Shown here: piece after piece, positions 32,431 through 42,621 of the stretch | How positions within the stretch are numbered: the first letter of the stretch is position 1 | Layout of the letters: every line of letters starts with the position of its first letter | NCBI GenBank assembly: GCA_963718145.1 | Contig: CAVQYJ010000023.1 | Location: 868,001-932,000 of the forward strand | Length of the DNA: 64,000 nt | From: UBA7672 sp963718145 | GTDB lineage: Bacteria > Pseudomonadota > Alphaproteobacteria > Caulobacterales > Hyphomonadaceae | Direction of reading: 5' to 3' | Made by a program: the position numbers and the translations under genes | Notes under the pieces: model-generated | The model's database searches: none | What the model saw: only the letters and a program-made list of their open reading frames with translations | What the model was told of the DNA's origin: nothing

Positions 32431-35061
32431 ATGTCGGGAGCAACGCCACTGGCCGCCTCCAGCAATTCCAATACGCGGGTCCGCGCCGTCCTTGGCCCCA
32501 CCAACACCGGCAAGACGCACCTCGCCGTTGAGCGTCTGCTTGCGCACGGCACAGGCATGATCGGACTGCCGCTGCGCCTGCTGGCGCGCGAGGTCTATGA
32601 CCGCATGGTGCGCGAAAAGGGGGCCAAGGCCTGCGCGCTGATCACCGGCGAGGAACGCATCAAGCCGGAGACAGCACGCTATTTCGCCTGCACGGTGGAA
32701 GCCATGCCGATGTCCAGCGAGATGGACTTCGTCGCGGTCGACGAGATCCAGCTCGCGACGGACGCGGACCGCGGGCATGTGTTCACGGATCGAATCCTGA
32801 GGGCGCGCGGACGGCACGAGACGATGCTGCTGGGGGCAGACACGATGCGGCCGGCGCTGCAGGCGCTCGACCTCGAGATCGATTCAGAACGGCGCGAGCG
32901 CTTCTCGCAGCTCAGCTACGCCGGACCGATGAAGATCACCAAGCTGCCCAAGCGCTCGGCGGTGGTCGCGTTCTCGGCGGAGGAAGTCTATGCGATCGCC
33001 GAGCTGCTGAAGCGGCAGCGTGGCGGGTGCGCGGTGATCATGGGAGCGCTCTCCCCCCGCACGCGCAACGCGCAGGTTGATCTCTATCAATCGGGAGAGG
33101 TCGACTACATCGTCGCGACGGACGCCATCGGCATGGGGCTGAACCTCGATGTCGGACACATCGCGTTCGCCTCGCGTCGGAAATTCGACGGGCGGCAAAG
33201 ACGATTCCTGCGGCCGGACGAGCTGGCGCAGATCGCCGGGCGTGCGGGGCGGTTCCGCGACGACGGAACGTTTGGCGAGACGGCCGAGTGCGAGCCCTTC
33301 GAGGAGGAAACCGTCGAGCGGATCGTCGAGCACCATTTCGAACCGGTCGATTTCCTCAACTGGCGCAGCAGCGAGATGGACTGGACCTCGCTTGACCGGC
33401 TGCTCGCCTCGCTGAAGCGCTCGGCGCCGAGCGTGATCCTGCGGCGGGCGCCCGAGGCGCTGGACGAGATCACGCTGTCGGCGCTGGCGCAGGACGAGGA
33501 TGTGCGGCGCGACGTGCGGACGCCCGCCCATGTGCGGCGGCTGTGGGATCTCTGCACCCTGCCCGACTTCCGGAAAGTCGGGCCGGATGCGCACCTGAAG
33601 CTGGTCGGCTCCTTCGTGGAAAAGCTGATCGAGCCTGCGGCGCGCATCAAGGACGAGTGGATGTTCGATCAGGTCGAGCGGCTCGACCGCACCGAGGGCG
33701 ACATCGAGGCCCTGCAGCAGCGCCTCGCCGACATCCGCACCTGGACCTATGCGGCCAACCGGTCGGACTGGCTGGAGAACGCCGCGACCTGGCAGGGCCG
33801 CACGCGCGAGATCGAGGACAAGCTGTCAGATGCCCTGCATCAGGCGTTGATGCAGCGCTTCGTCGACCGGCGGACGTCGGCGCTGCTGAAGACGCTGAAC
33901 TCCGAGGAAGATGCGCCGGCCGAGATCGGGCCGGCAGGCGAAGTGACCATCGGCGGTCACAAGGTCGGCTCGCTGAGCGGTCTGGTGTTCGTGCCTGACG
34001 CGACCGGTGAAAGCCTGGCCGGGCGAGCACTGCGCAATGCGGCGCTCAAGGCCCTCAAGTCGATCATCGAGCGGCGGCTGATGGCGATCGTTTCGGCGAA
34101 CGAGGAGGCGTTCTCGTTTGACGCCGAGGCTGCGGCTGTTGTGCACGATGGCGCCCCGGTCGCGAAGCTGGTGCCGGGCGCGGACTGGCGCCATCCCTCG
34201 GTCGAGCTGATCGGCGCACGGGATGCCGATGCGGCGTCACGCGAGGTGGCGCTGGCGAGGCTGGAGGCCTGGTTCGCGGCGCACTCGGCTGCAGTGCTTG
34301 CGCCGCTGCACGAGCTGGCGGCGGCGCTGGACGGCGATGCGCTGCGCGGAGCGGCGCGCGGGGCGGCGTATCAGCTGCTGGAAACCGGCGCGGCATTTGA
34401 CCGGCGTGCGGCGACCTCGTCGCGCCCGGCGCCGCAGCTTTCGCCGGAAGACCGCGCGGCGCTGAACGCGGCGGGCGTGAAGAGCGGCCGCGTGGCGACA
34501 TGGCTGCCAGGCATGCTCAAGCCGGCGGCGGCGAAGCTGGCGCTGACGCTGCGCTCGGTCCACAGCGGACTGCCGCGCCGTCCTGCCCCATCGCAATCCT
34601 CGTTTGCGCTGACCGATCCATGGCCAGAGGCCATGCTGTGGACGGCCGGGTATCTGCGCGCCGGGCCAAGGGCGGTGCGGGCCGATCTCGCCGAGCGGCT
34701 GATCGCATCGCTGGGCCAAATCCGGCGTGGGTCGGAGACGTCGATGTTCGCCGTGCCTCCGGAACTCTCTGCGCAGATCGGTTGTCCGATTGCTGACCTG
34801 CCGGCCGTCCTGCGCTCGCTCGGCCTCAAGCCGGCGGAGAAGGACAAGGAGACCGGGGCGGTGAAGCTGTGGCGCTTTGCGACGCAACGGCCGCCTGAAC
34901 AGCGCGTCAAATCCAGTGCGCCGCCGGCGCCGCCGCCGTCCGGGCCCTTCGCGGTGCTGGCGGGGCTGGTGGCGCCCCCGCCGGAACGCCAGCGCAGGCG
35001 GCGCAGGCATCGCCCGAAGGCGCCTGCACAACAGACAGCCGCGCCGAAGGCCGCGTCATGA
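32431..35061 (+). CDS. Suv3-like DExH/D helicase
   Basis: Protein of 876 residues related to mitochondrial RNA helicase Suv3. N-terminal Walker A GPTNTGKTH (about 22-30), VDEIQLATD as motif II, then TDAIGMGLNLDVGHI and QIAGRAGRF of the second RecA domain. Beyond about 450 the protein is helical, ends in a Pro/Arg-rich basic tail, and matches the alphaproteobacterial form. Probably acts in RNA turnover. The ATG at 32431 lacks a clear ribosome site but no better start exists. It overlaps the S4 gene by 4 bp. Confidence 0.88.
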   Translation: MSGATPLAASSNSNTRVRAVLGPTNTGKTHLAVERLLAHGTGMIGLPLRLLAREVYDRMVREKGAKACALITGEERIKPETARYFACTVEAMPMSSEMDFVAVDEIQLATDADRGHVFTDRILRARGRHETMLLGADTMRPALQALDLEIDSERRERFSQLSYAGPMKITKLPKRSAVVAFSAEEVYAIAELLKRQRGGCAVIMGALSPRTRNAQVDLYQSGEVDYIVATDAIGMGLNLDVGHIAFASRRKFDGRQRRFLRPDELAQIAGRAGRFRDDGTFGETAECEPFEEETVERIVEHHFEPVDFLNWRSSEMDWTSLDRLLASLKRSAPSVILRRAPEALDEITLSALAQDEDVRRDVRTPAHVRRLWDLCTLPDFRKVGPDAHLKLVGSFVEKLIEPAARIKDEWMFDQVERLDRTEGDIEALQQRLADIRTWTYAANRSDWLENAATWQGRTREIEDKLSDALHQALMQRFVDRRTSALLKTLNSEEDAPAEIGPAGEVTIGGHKVGSLSGLVFVPDATGESLAGRALRNAALKALKSIIERRLMAIVSANEEAFSFDAEAAAVVHDGAPVAKLVPGADWRHPSVELIGARDADAASREVALARLEAWFAAHSAAVLAPLHELAAALDGDALRGAARGAAYQLLETGAAFDRRAATSSRPAPQLSPEDRAALNAAGVKSGRVATWLPGMLKPAAAKLALTLRSVHSGLPRRPAPSQSSFALTDPWPEAMLWTAGYLRAGPRAVRADLAERLIASLGQIRRGSETSMFAVPPELSAQIGCPIADLPAVLRSLGLKPAEKDKETGAVKLWRFATQRPPEQRVKSSAPPAPPPSGPFAVLAGLVAPPPERQRRRRRHRPKAPAQQTAAPKAAS

Positions 35062-35381
35062 GCGAGGTGCACGATGACGGCCGCATGCGGCTTGACGCCT
35101 TCCTGTGGCGTGCGCGCTTCTTCAAGGCGCGCACCTCGGCGACAGAGGCGATAGAGGCTTCGGGCGCACGTATCGAGCGCGGCGGGCAGGTGCGGCGCAT
35201 CGACAAGCCGGCGACGCCGGTGGAGCCTGGCGACATACTGAGTTTCGCGTGTCCGGCAGGCGTAAGGCTGATCCGAATTCTTTCGCTTCCACAGCGAAGA
35301 GGTCCGCCATCGGAAGCCGTGCTGTGCTATGAGGCGGTGGAACCCGGCGACGCGCGGACCACACAAGCCTCGCCGCCGTAA
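35058..35381 (+). CDS. S4-domain RNA-binding protein (Hsp15-like)
   Basis: Protein of 107 residues. The S4 fold covers about 10-60 with RMRLDAFLWRARFFKARTSA at the start and KPATPVEPGDILSF in the second half. Hsp15 relatives bind 50S subunits carrying stalled nascent chains. Translation is coupled to the upstream helicase gene by ATGA overlap, which supports a joint role in RNA handling. Confidence 0.88.
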   Translation: MSEVHDDGRMRLDAFLWRARFFKARTSATEAIEASGARIERGGQVRRIDKPATPVEPGDILSFACPAGVRLIRILSLPQRRGPPSEAVLCYEAVEPGDARTTQASPP

Positions 35382-35408
35382 GTCTCGAGGCTCTTTGGGG
35401 CAGGTTGC

Positions 35409-35945
35409 GTGAGCGTGGACGAACGACCCGCCGAGAAGCGGCCGGGACCGCTGGACGAGGTTTTCCGCGGGCTGAGGCGCCTGCCGGATTTTCGTGGCGC
35501 GGTCGAAGGCCTGGTCCTGTTCCTGATGGTCGTCGGCGCCGGCTACTGGGCGGCGATGACGGGCGTGCTGGTGCTGCATCCGCTGCCTCGGGCCGACGTG
35601 TTCGCCATTGCCCTGTCGGCCTTCCTGATCCCGTCGCTGGGCGAGGAATTGCTGTTCCGCGGCTGGCTGAAAAAAGGCGCGCCGATCGGGGCGGTGATCT
35701 CGCTGCTTGCCTACATCGCCTGGCACCCGCTCCAGACCTGGCTGCACCTTCCGTTTGGGCGGCCGGAATTCACCGATCCGCGCTTCCTCTCGCTGGTCGC
35801 CTGGCTGGGGCTGGCCTGCACCCTGTCCCGGATCCGGTCCGGATCGGTCTGGACGCCGGTGATCATCCATTGGGGGATCGCGGTGGTCTGGCTCGCGCTT
35901 TACGGCGGCGACAGCTTGCCGGGCGGATCGGCAAACGGCGGTTGA
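35409..35945 (+). CDS. CPBP-family intramembrane protease
   Basis: Membrane protein of 178 residues with four or five hydrophobic segments. The CPBP/Abi motifs are present: EELLFRGWL (EExxxR) and the later His residues in YIAWHP and IIHWG. Bacterial members process membrane or prenylated substrates; here the substrate is unknown. It stands in the same rightward series as the S4 and ferredoxin genes. Confidence 0.85.
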   Translation: MSVDERPAEKRPGPLDEVFRGLRRLPDFRGAVEGLVLFLMVVGAGYWAAMTGVLVLHPLPRADVFAIALSAFLIPSLGEELLFRGWLKKGAPIGAVISLLAYIAWHPLQTWLHLPFGRPEFTDPRFLSLVAWLGLACTLSRIRSGSVWTPVIIHWGIAVVWLALYGGDSLPGGSANGG

Positions 35946-36026
35946 GCCCTGCTAAGGGCGGCGTTCAATTGACAAGCATCTTGCATGGCCGCATGTCGGC
36001 CAGCCTACAGCGAGCGCGACCTCCCT

Positions 36027-36368
36027 ATGACTTACATCGTCACCGACGCCTGCATCCGGTGCAAATACATGGACTGCGTGGAGGTATGTCCGGTGGACTG
36101 CTTCTACGAGGGCGAGAACTTCCTGGTCATCCACCCGGATGAATGCATCGACTGCGGGGTCTGCCAGCCGGAGTGCCCGGTCGAGGCCATCGTCCCGGAC
36201 ACGGAGGACGACGCCGACCACAAATGGCTGAAACTGAACACCGAATACGCGAAAGTCTGGCCGAACATTACCGTCAAGGGGACTGCGCCGGCTGACGCGG
36301 ACGATTACGCGAAGGTAAAGGGAAAGCTCGCTACCCTGTTTTCGCCCAAGCCCGGGGGGCAATCGTGA
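36027..36368 (+). CDS. fdxA: Ferredoxin, seven-iron type
   Basis: Protein of 113 residues binding [3Fe-4S] and [4Fe-4S] clusters. It begins MTYIVTDACIRCKYMDCVEV, followed by CPVDCFYEG and HPDECIDCGVCQPECPVEAI, the FdxA pattern. The start at 36027 is the family start; an earlier in-frame ATG (35985) adds unrelated residues. After the stop a hairpin (36392-36399 / 36404-36411, loop AACG) carries two GANTC methylation sites but lacks a T-tract. Confidence 0.95.
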   Translation: MTYIVTDACIRCKYMDCVEVCPVDCFYEGENFLVIHPDECIDCGVCQPECPVEAIVPDTEDDADHKWLKLNTEYAKVWPNITVKGTAPADADDYAKVKGKLATLFSPKPGGQS

Positions 36369-36608
36369 GCCAGGCCTGAGGCGAAATGCCGCCTGATTCA
36401 ACGGAATCAGGGCATTGGGCTCGCTGAAACTGTGGCAACGGGTTGATATTTCTTACAATTGTGCTAAACCCCAAGCATCGCCGACGGGCGAACGCAAAAC
36501 GCAACAGGTCACGTCTTTTCGTCGCACACGCATCCGTGGGCGCTTCGAAGTTCGTGACCCTATGTGTGCGCGGTCCCGCCGGTGTCCGAGTAAGAGGGTG
36601 ATAAGAGC

Positions 36609-37161
36609 ATGTCGAAGAAACAGCCGGCGAAAGTCATTGAAGGGCTCTTCAATGTCGGACAGCACGTGGTCTATCCCGCGCATGGCGTCGGCCGTGTGAC
36701 GGGCGTCGAGACCCAGCAGGTCGCCGGCATGAAGCTGGAAGTCTTCGTGGTGGCGTTCGAGCAGGACAAGCTGATCCTGCGCGTGCCGACCAACAAGGCG
36801 GCTTCTTCGGGCATGCGTGCGCTGGCGTCCACCCGCGTCGTGGGCGACGCCTTGAAGACGCTGGGCGGCCGTGCGCGGATCAAGCGCACGATGTGGTCGC
36901 GCAGGGCCCAGGAATACGAGGCGAAGATCAATTCGGGCAACCTGATCTCGATCGCGGAGGTCGTTCGCGACCTGCACCGCGCCGAGGACCAGCCGGACCA
37001 GTCCTATTCGGAGCGCCAGCTCTATGAATCGGCGCTGGACCGCATGGCCCGCGAACTGGCGGCCGTGGAAAACATCAAGCATGCCGAGGCGGTGGAGAAG
37101 CTCTCCAAGTCGCTGGCGAAGCGTGCGGCCTGGGAAAGCCCCGGCCGGAAGGCCAGGCTGA
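36609..37161 (+). CDS. carD: CarD/CdnL-type RNA polymerase-binding regulator (apparent frameshift near end)
   Basis: Binds the RNA polymerase beta subunit and stabilises open complexes at rRNA and growth promoters. The N-terminal Tudor-like domain has VGQHVVYPAHGVGRVTGVE; the C-terminal helical domain contains TMWSRRAQEYEAKINSG and YSERQLYESALDRMA. Family length is about 170. As sequenced, the frame does not stop: after SLAKRAAW (about residue 177) it runs to 37688, through a terminator and 125 bp into rpoH. A +1 shift near 37130 gives KAPAGRPG and a stop at 37159-37161, ahead of the terminator, so I take that as the real end. Confidence 0.85.
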
Positions 37162-37191
37162 CTCGACCAAGGCCAATGCCGGAAAACAAGG

Positions 37192-37226
37192 GAAGGGCGT
37201 TCCGCAAGGGACGCCCTTCTGCTTTT
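37192..37226 (+). terminator. Intrinsic terminator after carD
   Basis: GAAGGGCGT (37192-37200) pairs with ACGCCCTTC (37211-37219) around a 10-nt loop, followed by TGCTTTT. Its place inside the extended carD frame is the best evidence that the extension is not real. Confidence 0.8.
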
Positions 37227-37563
37227 GGCCCGGGCAATGGTGTTGCTCCGAAAGCGAGCCGGCAGATGGATTTTCCCGAGGTGCGTCACGACGAGCCCAC
37301 GCCGCAGGGGCGGCCTGGCGGCGTGTGCGCCCTGAGTTTTCACAGGCCATTCGTGACGAACCTTGATCCTGTTTGGGTATTTTCGAGGCAGGCCTTTCCC
37401 TTTCGGTTCCGGAATCTATCTCCGTCTTTTTCACCGGCATTTTTTGCCGGCGCCGGGAACCGCATCGGCCCTGACGGATTTGTTTCCTCAGGCGCGCATA
37501 CCGCGCCGGGGCCGAGCGCATTGTGTCTGGCGCTCGCGGATCATACATTTCCGGGAGTCGACC
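37227..37563 (+). other. rpoH upstream region with two leader hairpins
   Basis: No gene is supported in these 337 bases. TTGATC in GAACCTTGATCC (about 37362) may be a -35. Two hairpins would lie in a long leader: CCGGCA-TTTTT-TGCCGG (37434-37450) and CGAGCGC/GCGCTCG (37513-37519 / 37530-37536), the latter 27 nt before the start codon. These could modulate translation with temperature, as in other rpoH leaders, but no ribosome-site occlusion was shown. Confidence 0.35.
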
Positions 37564-38451
<888 letters not shown>

Positions 38452-38484
38452 GGGTTGGCAAACTCACTTGCGAACACAAGCGCC

Positions 38485-38524
38485 CGCGACCTCGCTGACA
38501 GGGTCAGCGAGGTCGCGTTGCTTC
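38485..38524 (+). terminator. Long perfect hairpin after rpoH
   Basis: A 15-bp perfect stem (38485-38499 / 38503-38517) with the 3-nt loop AGG, followed by TTGCTTCT. The T-tract is poor but the stem is very stable. It lies between the convergent rpoH and 38538-39449 genes. Confidence 0.65.
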
Positions 38525-38537
38525 TGGTGCGAGAAAG

Positions 38538-39449
38538 CTATCCCGGTTCGGGGTCCACGCCTTCCGTGCGGTTGAGGGCGCGGATGGCGCAGTTGGCCAT
38601 CGCGAAGGCGTCCTTGTATTCGTCGTGGCCTTGCGACCAGGCCCACCAGGTGGCCGGGGCGTCGTCGGGGCGGAGCATGCCCCTGGGCAGGCGCGCAATG
38701 AGGCGAGCGAGGCGGCGGATGTGCGGCTCGGGATCGGCGAGGACGCGGCCCACGGCTTCGAGGCGATGGGCGAGCGCGGTTGCGACGATGTTGTAGCCCG
38801 AGCGCTCTTTCGGCTCGCGATGCTGTTTCGGTGAACGGAGGATGTGCGGGTCCTGCAGGCTGACCTTGAGCAGCGCGTAGGCCTGGGGAAGCGGCTTGCG
38901 CGGCGGGTGTGTGGCCTCGGTCTCGGGCCAGACCCAGCCGAAGACGCGGAAGGGACAGGTCCAGCTGGCGGGATCGAGCGGGGAAAGGCGCGGCTTCTCG
39001 GGCGCGGGCGGCGGCGCGGGCGGCGCCGGTCTCCATGGCCGCGCGATGGTGGTCCAGCCAGGATAGGGCATGCGAATGCTGGTCGTGCCGCGCGGATCGC
39101 GCTCAGGGGGTTTCGGACGCTCAGGCATTGCCATTTTGGGGGTCGCGGCGAGGAGCTTGCGGCCGGGGACGGTCATCAGCAGCCAGGTGATGGCGCGCAC
39201 GACGAGGAGGTTGCGCGTGATCTTCTCGACCGGCTCGATGCGATTGAGCATGCCTCGGCGCTCCTTGTTCGGGAAGCGGTTGCGGCGCGCGAGGTCGGCG
39301 ATGCTGGCGATGCGCAGCGTGATCGTCTCGAACATGAAGCGGGCCATGCTCCAGAGATTGTCGGCGTTGCTGCGCCGGCCGGGGGCGGACTCGATGCCGG
39401 GCGCCCAGAAGGCCGACCGGAAACCAGGGACGATGAGCGGTGTGATCAT
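38538..39449 (-). CDS. Conserved hypothetical protein
   Basis: Protein of 303 residues starting MITPLIVPGFRSAFWAPGIE. A moderately hydrophobic stretch (VVRAITWLLMTVPGRKLLAA, about 85-104) may touch the membrane. A proline-rich linker (about 143-160, RPAPPAPPPAPEKP) separates N- and C-terminal parts. The C-terminal part ends with AMANCAIRALNRTEGVDPEPG. No family recognised. The longer frame to 39650 is rejected because its extra residues look random. Confidence 0.6.
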   Translation of the reverse strand: MITPLIVPGFRSAFWAPGIESAPGRRSNADNLWSMARFMFETITLRIASIADLARRNRFPNKERRGMLNRIEPVEKITRNLLVVRAITWLLMTVPGRKLLAATPKMAMPERPKPPERDPRGTTSIRMPYPGWTTIARPWRPAPPAPPPAPEKPRLSPLDPASWTCPFRVFGWVWPETEATHPPRKPLPQAYALLKVSLQDPHILRSPKQHREPKERSGYNIVATALAHRLEAVGRVLADPEPHIRRLARLIARLPRGMLRPDDAPATWWAWSQGHDEYKDAFAMANCAIRALNRTEGVDPEPG

Positions 39450-39627
39450 GCGCGCATTATGCGGCCGTCCCGGAGCACGTAGGCGCAGAAAAATTTCTCC
39501 CCGACAGCGCCGACATGAAGGTTGTGCTTGTGGGACGCCGTTTTTCGCACGTAGAGGGCGGCCGGAACGGGGAGTTTTCCCGCGGGATTGCGCGGGAATC
39601 GGGCGGGGCTGCAAGATGCGATCGGGC

Positions 39628-40467
39628 TTACGGGCCTGTCGACGGGTCATCCTCGGGGCGAGGGATGCGATGGCTGGCCGGAGAGGCGCTCCTCACGGCG
39701 TTTCGACCTGGGCCCAGTGGGTGAGGCGGAGCCTCGGCGTGGCGGCGCGGGTGTCGAGGCGGCCGCGGAGGCGGATGGATTTGTTGGGGGTCGAGGCGGA
39801 GGAACGGGTCGGGGGCGCCGAGCTTCGCGAGGCCGGCGAGATGGATGCCGGAGGGGGAGATGAGCGCCGCGGCGTCGGCGCCGGCGTCGTCGAGGGAGAG
39901 GAGCGGGCCTTCGATGATGGCGAAAGCGGGTGGCGCTGCGAGGTCGTCGCAGGCGCGGACGCGCCATGTATCGAGGAGCCAGAGGCCACGCTTCTCGATG
40001 CGCGCTTCACTCTCCAGCGCGAGGAGTTTGCGGGCGCGGCGGGCGTTGTCGGGATAGGTGCGCACGCGGGCGCCGCCCTGGCGTGCGAGGTAGCCGTTCA
40101 GCCAAACCGCAGCGCCGGTCTCGTCCTGGGCGATGACATGGGCGATGGCGCGGCCATAGTCGTCGCGTGTGAGGCCGCCATACCAAAGACGCGCCTGGCG
40201 GCCCTGCGCTGCGGCGAGGAGGAGCGCGCGGGCTTCCTTCGCGAAGGGCTGGTCGTCGCGGCCGTCATAGCCAGGGGCGGGCGCCTCGATTTCGGCGAGG
40301 CGGACTTTCAACCCCGTGTCGAGGCCGAGGACATCGCCATCGGTAATGCGCGCGACCCTGCCCTGCTCCCCGGCGACAAGATCGCCTTGCGCGTTGCAGG
40401 CGGCGAGGCCGAGAAGCCCCAGCACGGCGGCGCGGCGCGTTGGATCGTTTGCCGGCGTCCGCCCCAC
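39628..40467 (-). CDS. Thermonuclease-like lipoprotein (3' frameshift suspected)
   Basis: Staphylococcal-nuclease-fold protein. Lipobox LAAC (Cys about 24), then GRVARITDGDVLGLDTGLKV and RLAEIEAP, the SNase strands carrying the metal-binding Asp and a catalytic Arg, and later YGRAIAHVIAQD and ARVRTYPDN. The frame ends at 39628 with a Pro/Arg/His-rich tail. If one C is removed from a five-C run (complement of about 39786-39790) the frame instead reads LDPNKSIRLRGRLD and ends at 39693 with LTHWAQVETP, a far more natural end. I therefore suspect a homopolymer error or a recent frameshift. Confidence 0.75.
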   Translation of the reverse strand: MGRTPANDPTRRAAVLGLLGLAACNAQGDLVAGEQGRVARITDGDVLGLDTGLKVRLAEIEAPAPGYDGRDDQPFAKEARALLLAAAQGRQARLWYGGLTRDDYGRAIAHVIAQDETGAAVWLNGYLARQGGARVRTYPDNARRARKLLALESEARIEKRGLWLLDTWRVRACDDLAAPPAFAIIEGPLLSLDDAGADAAALISPSGIHLAGLAKLGAPDPFLRLDPQQIHPPPRPPRHPRRHAEAPPHPLGPGRNAVRSASPASHRIPRPEDDPSTGP

Positions 40468-40576
40468 CCTTGCCCCCGCTTCCGGGCCTGCATTCCGCCG
40501 CAGACATTAGGGAGCGGTCGTCCATGCTGGCAATGGCAGGATTTCGCAGGCATAACCCGGCTTCTTCCGTCTGGCC

Positions 40577-40653
40577 GACTCCGTAGCTCAGCAGGATAGA
40601 GCAGCGGTTTCCTAAACCGCAGGTCGCAGGTTCGAATCCTGCCGGGGTCGCCA
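40577..40653 (+). tRNA. tRNA-Arg (CCU)
   Basis: A 77-nt cloverleaf with encoded CCA. Acceptor arms GACTCCG (40577-40583) and CGGGGTC (40643-40649), anticodon stem GCGGT/ACCGC with loop TTCCTAA (anticodon CCT), T-loop TTCGAAT. Discriminator G. No integrated element is attached to its 3' end. Confidence 0.95.
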
Positions 40654-40875
40654 GCGGAGGGCGGTCTCCAGCACGTGATTCGGGTGGTTTTTGGCGGGAG
40701 CGGGCCATTCCCGCGGCCTCGTAAACCATGCCGGACCCTGAAACCTGCGTAAGGAATCGCCAGAACAGGCTTTCACAGGGCGCGGCGCCTCGGACCGTTG
40801 CGCGGAATTTGCAATCGCGCGTAGAACAAACCTCTGGAAAGCCGCATATTTCTCCGGCGGCAGGACTTGGGCGCA

Positions 40876-41934
40876 ATGGACTTCACTCCCTTCACCACCT
40901 GGCTTGGCGACCTCTGGCGCCAGATCGAGGCGATGCTGGCCGGCTCTCCGCAGCTGGCGAGCGTCGGCTTGCTGGTTGCGCTGGCCATCGGCTTTGCGCT
41001 GGCCGTGCTGGTTCTGGCAAGCATGTTCAAGCTGGGGGCTGCGGCGCGGCGGGCGGCGCTGGCGTCGGCAGTGAAGCGGGACAATGAGGTCGGCGCGCGG
41101 GTGCTGATCGTGGCGGGCCGCGCAGGGCGCCAGCATGCGATCTCGGGCTTCCTCAAGACGGCGGTGGAAGAGCATCTCAAGGACTACATGTTTGGCGGAC
41201 CGTTCCGCGTGGCCCATTATCCGGGCGGCCTCGAGGGCGACGACAACGCGCTGCGACTGATGAAGCGGACCGAGGCGGACCTGATCCTGTGGGCGGAGAC
41301 GCCGCGGGGGGCGAAGGGCGGCGTGGCGCGGATCCTGTCGCGGCCAACCAACAATTTCGAAACGCAGAGACCGCCCTGGACGCTGGCCATGCCGAAGGAG
41401 CGCTCGTCATGGAGTGCGGCGCTGAGCCGGGCCATGGCTTATGCGGCGGCGAAGATGTTCCGACCGGCGCTGGGTCGGCCGCAGGATTTCCGCGCCGAGC
41501 GGCTGCAGCCGGTTGTGGAATCGCTGGTGTCGATCCTCGCGCAGAAGCCGCAGGCTGATCCCAAGCTGACGGCGGAGATGGTGGACGATGCGTCCTCCGG
41601 CGCGCTGCAGCTCGCATTCTCGGGACATGAAGGCTGGCTGGACCGGGCGGTGGACATAGCGCGCTCGACGCTGGCGGAGATCAACCGGTCGGCGGCGCCG
41701 GACCGGTGGATCGCGGCGAACATCACGTTAGGCCGCGCCCTGAGGCTCAAGGCCGAGAAGCGGTTCGACCCGGTGATGCTGCGCGAGGGGATGAGCTACC
41801 TGACCGAGGCGCTGGAGGCGCTGCGCTCCGAGCCGCGCTTCAAGCTGGCGGAATCTGCGGCGCAGGCGATCGGCGAAGCGCAGAAGCTGCTGGGCACGCG
41901 GCGGAAGTTCTCGATCTCGGGCGGCGGACTCTAG
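40876..41934 (+). CDS. Conserved membrane-anchored protein, TPR-like C-terminus
   Basis: Protein of 352 residues. One transmembrane helix (about 28-51, VGLLVALAIGFALAVLVLAS) is followed by a soluble domain beginning RVLIVAGRAGRQHAISGFLK. The C-terminal half is alpha-helical with repeated Ala/Leu pairs and ALRLKAEKRFD, as in TPR-like repeats. No specific family identified. ATG at 40876 follows AGGAC; a TTG three codons earlier is less likely. Confidence 0.65.
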   Translation: MDFTPFTTWLGDLWRQIEAMLAGSPQLASVGLLVALAIGFALAVLVLASMFKLGAAARRAALASAVKRDNEVGARVLIVAGRAGRQHAISGFLKTAVEEHLKDYMFGGPFRVAHYPGGLEGDDNALRLMKRTEADLILWAETPRGAKGGVARILSRPTNNFETQRPPWTLAMPKERSSWSAALSRAMAYAAAKMFRPALGRPQDFRAERLQPVVESLVSILAQKPQADPKLTAEMVDDASSGALQLAFSGHEGWLDRAVDIARSTLAEINRSAAPDRWIAANITLGRALRLKAEKRFDPVMLREGMSYLTEALEALRSEPRFKLAESAAQAIGEAQKLLGTRRKFSISGGGL

Positions 41935-42018
41935 GCGCATCGCGCCAGGCTGTCGGCGATGGGCAGCCGGAATTCCGGCGGCTGACGCTTTCAACGGCGA
42001 CTGCCGACGGCCAAATGC

Positions 42019-42474
42019 CTACTCGCCCTGCTTTGCCACCCTGATCTCGCTCTTCACCCCCGGCGGACCGGCTTCGGGCTGGCATTGCAGGCAGCGGCAG
42101 CCCCCATTGATGTAGGCCTCGAAATAGTCCTTGCCGTAGTCGTAGGTGAGTTCCTCGCCCGGAAGGATGTTGCGCTTCGCCCGGATGAACACGCGGCGGT
42201 AGCGGATGTCGATCGTGCAGTTCGGCTTGCAGGAATGGTTGATGTAGCGGGCCGTGTTCCAGCGCGGGGCGCCGTCGATCGTCTTCTTCGGCCCGCATTC
42301 GAAGAGGTATTTCGAGTTGCTTGCCTTGTATTCCTCGGCGGTCAGCGTCGTGCCGACATACTCGATCACGCAGGCGCCCCTCTCAATGGGGCCTTGCGTG
42401 AAGAGGCCAAGGCCCGAACGGGATCTGCGGACGGCGAATTCGAAATCGCCGGGCGTGTAGCTTTTCTTCGGCAT
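42019..42474 (-). CDS. SET-domain protein lysine methyltransferase
   Basis: Protein of 151 residues consisting almost only of a SET domain. Landmarks: GLGLFTQGPIERGACVIEYVG at the start, ARYINHSCKPNC (the NHSC pseudoknot), GEELTYDYGKDY, and the cysteine-rich post-SET CRCLQC. The fold transfers methyl groups from SAM to lysine; bacterial targets could be ribosomal or DNA-binding proteins. The ATG at 42474 begins MPKKSYTPGDFEF; upstream codons are unlikely. Confidence 0.88.
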   Translation of the reverse strand: MPKKSYTPGDFEFAVRRSRSGLGLFTQGPIERGACVIEYVGTTLTAEEYKASNSKYLFECGPKKTIDGAPRWNTARYINHSCKPNCTIDIRYRRVFIRAKRNILPGEELTYDYGKDYFEAYINGGCRCLQCQPEAGPPGVKSEIRVAKQGE

Positions 42475-42621
42475 CGGTACTCTTGACGTGTGGTCGTTTC
42501 GGGGGAGCGAATAGCGAGATGGTGAACAGCGAGAAGCAGATGGATTTAGCGGGCGGGCTGCGATGTGCAACCCGATCCGCCCAATTCCCTGATCGCTATT
42601 CCCTACTCGCTACTTTTCCGT

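Noticed and set aside
40577..40653. tRNA-Arg as integration site of a genomic island
   Set aside because: No integrase and no repeat of the tRNA 3' end in the window.
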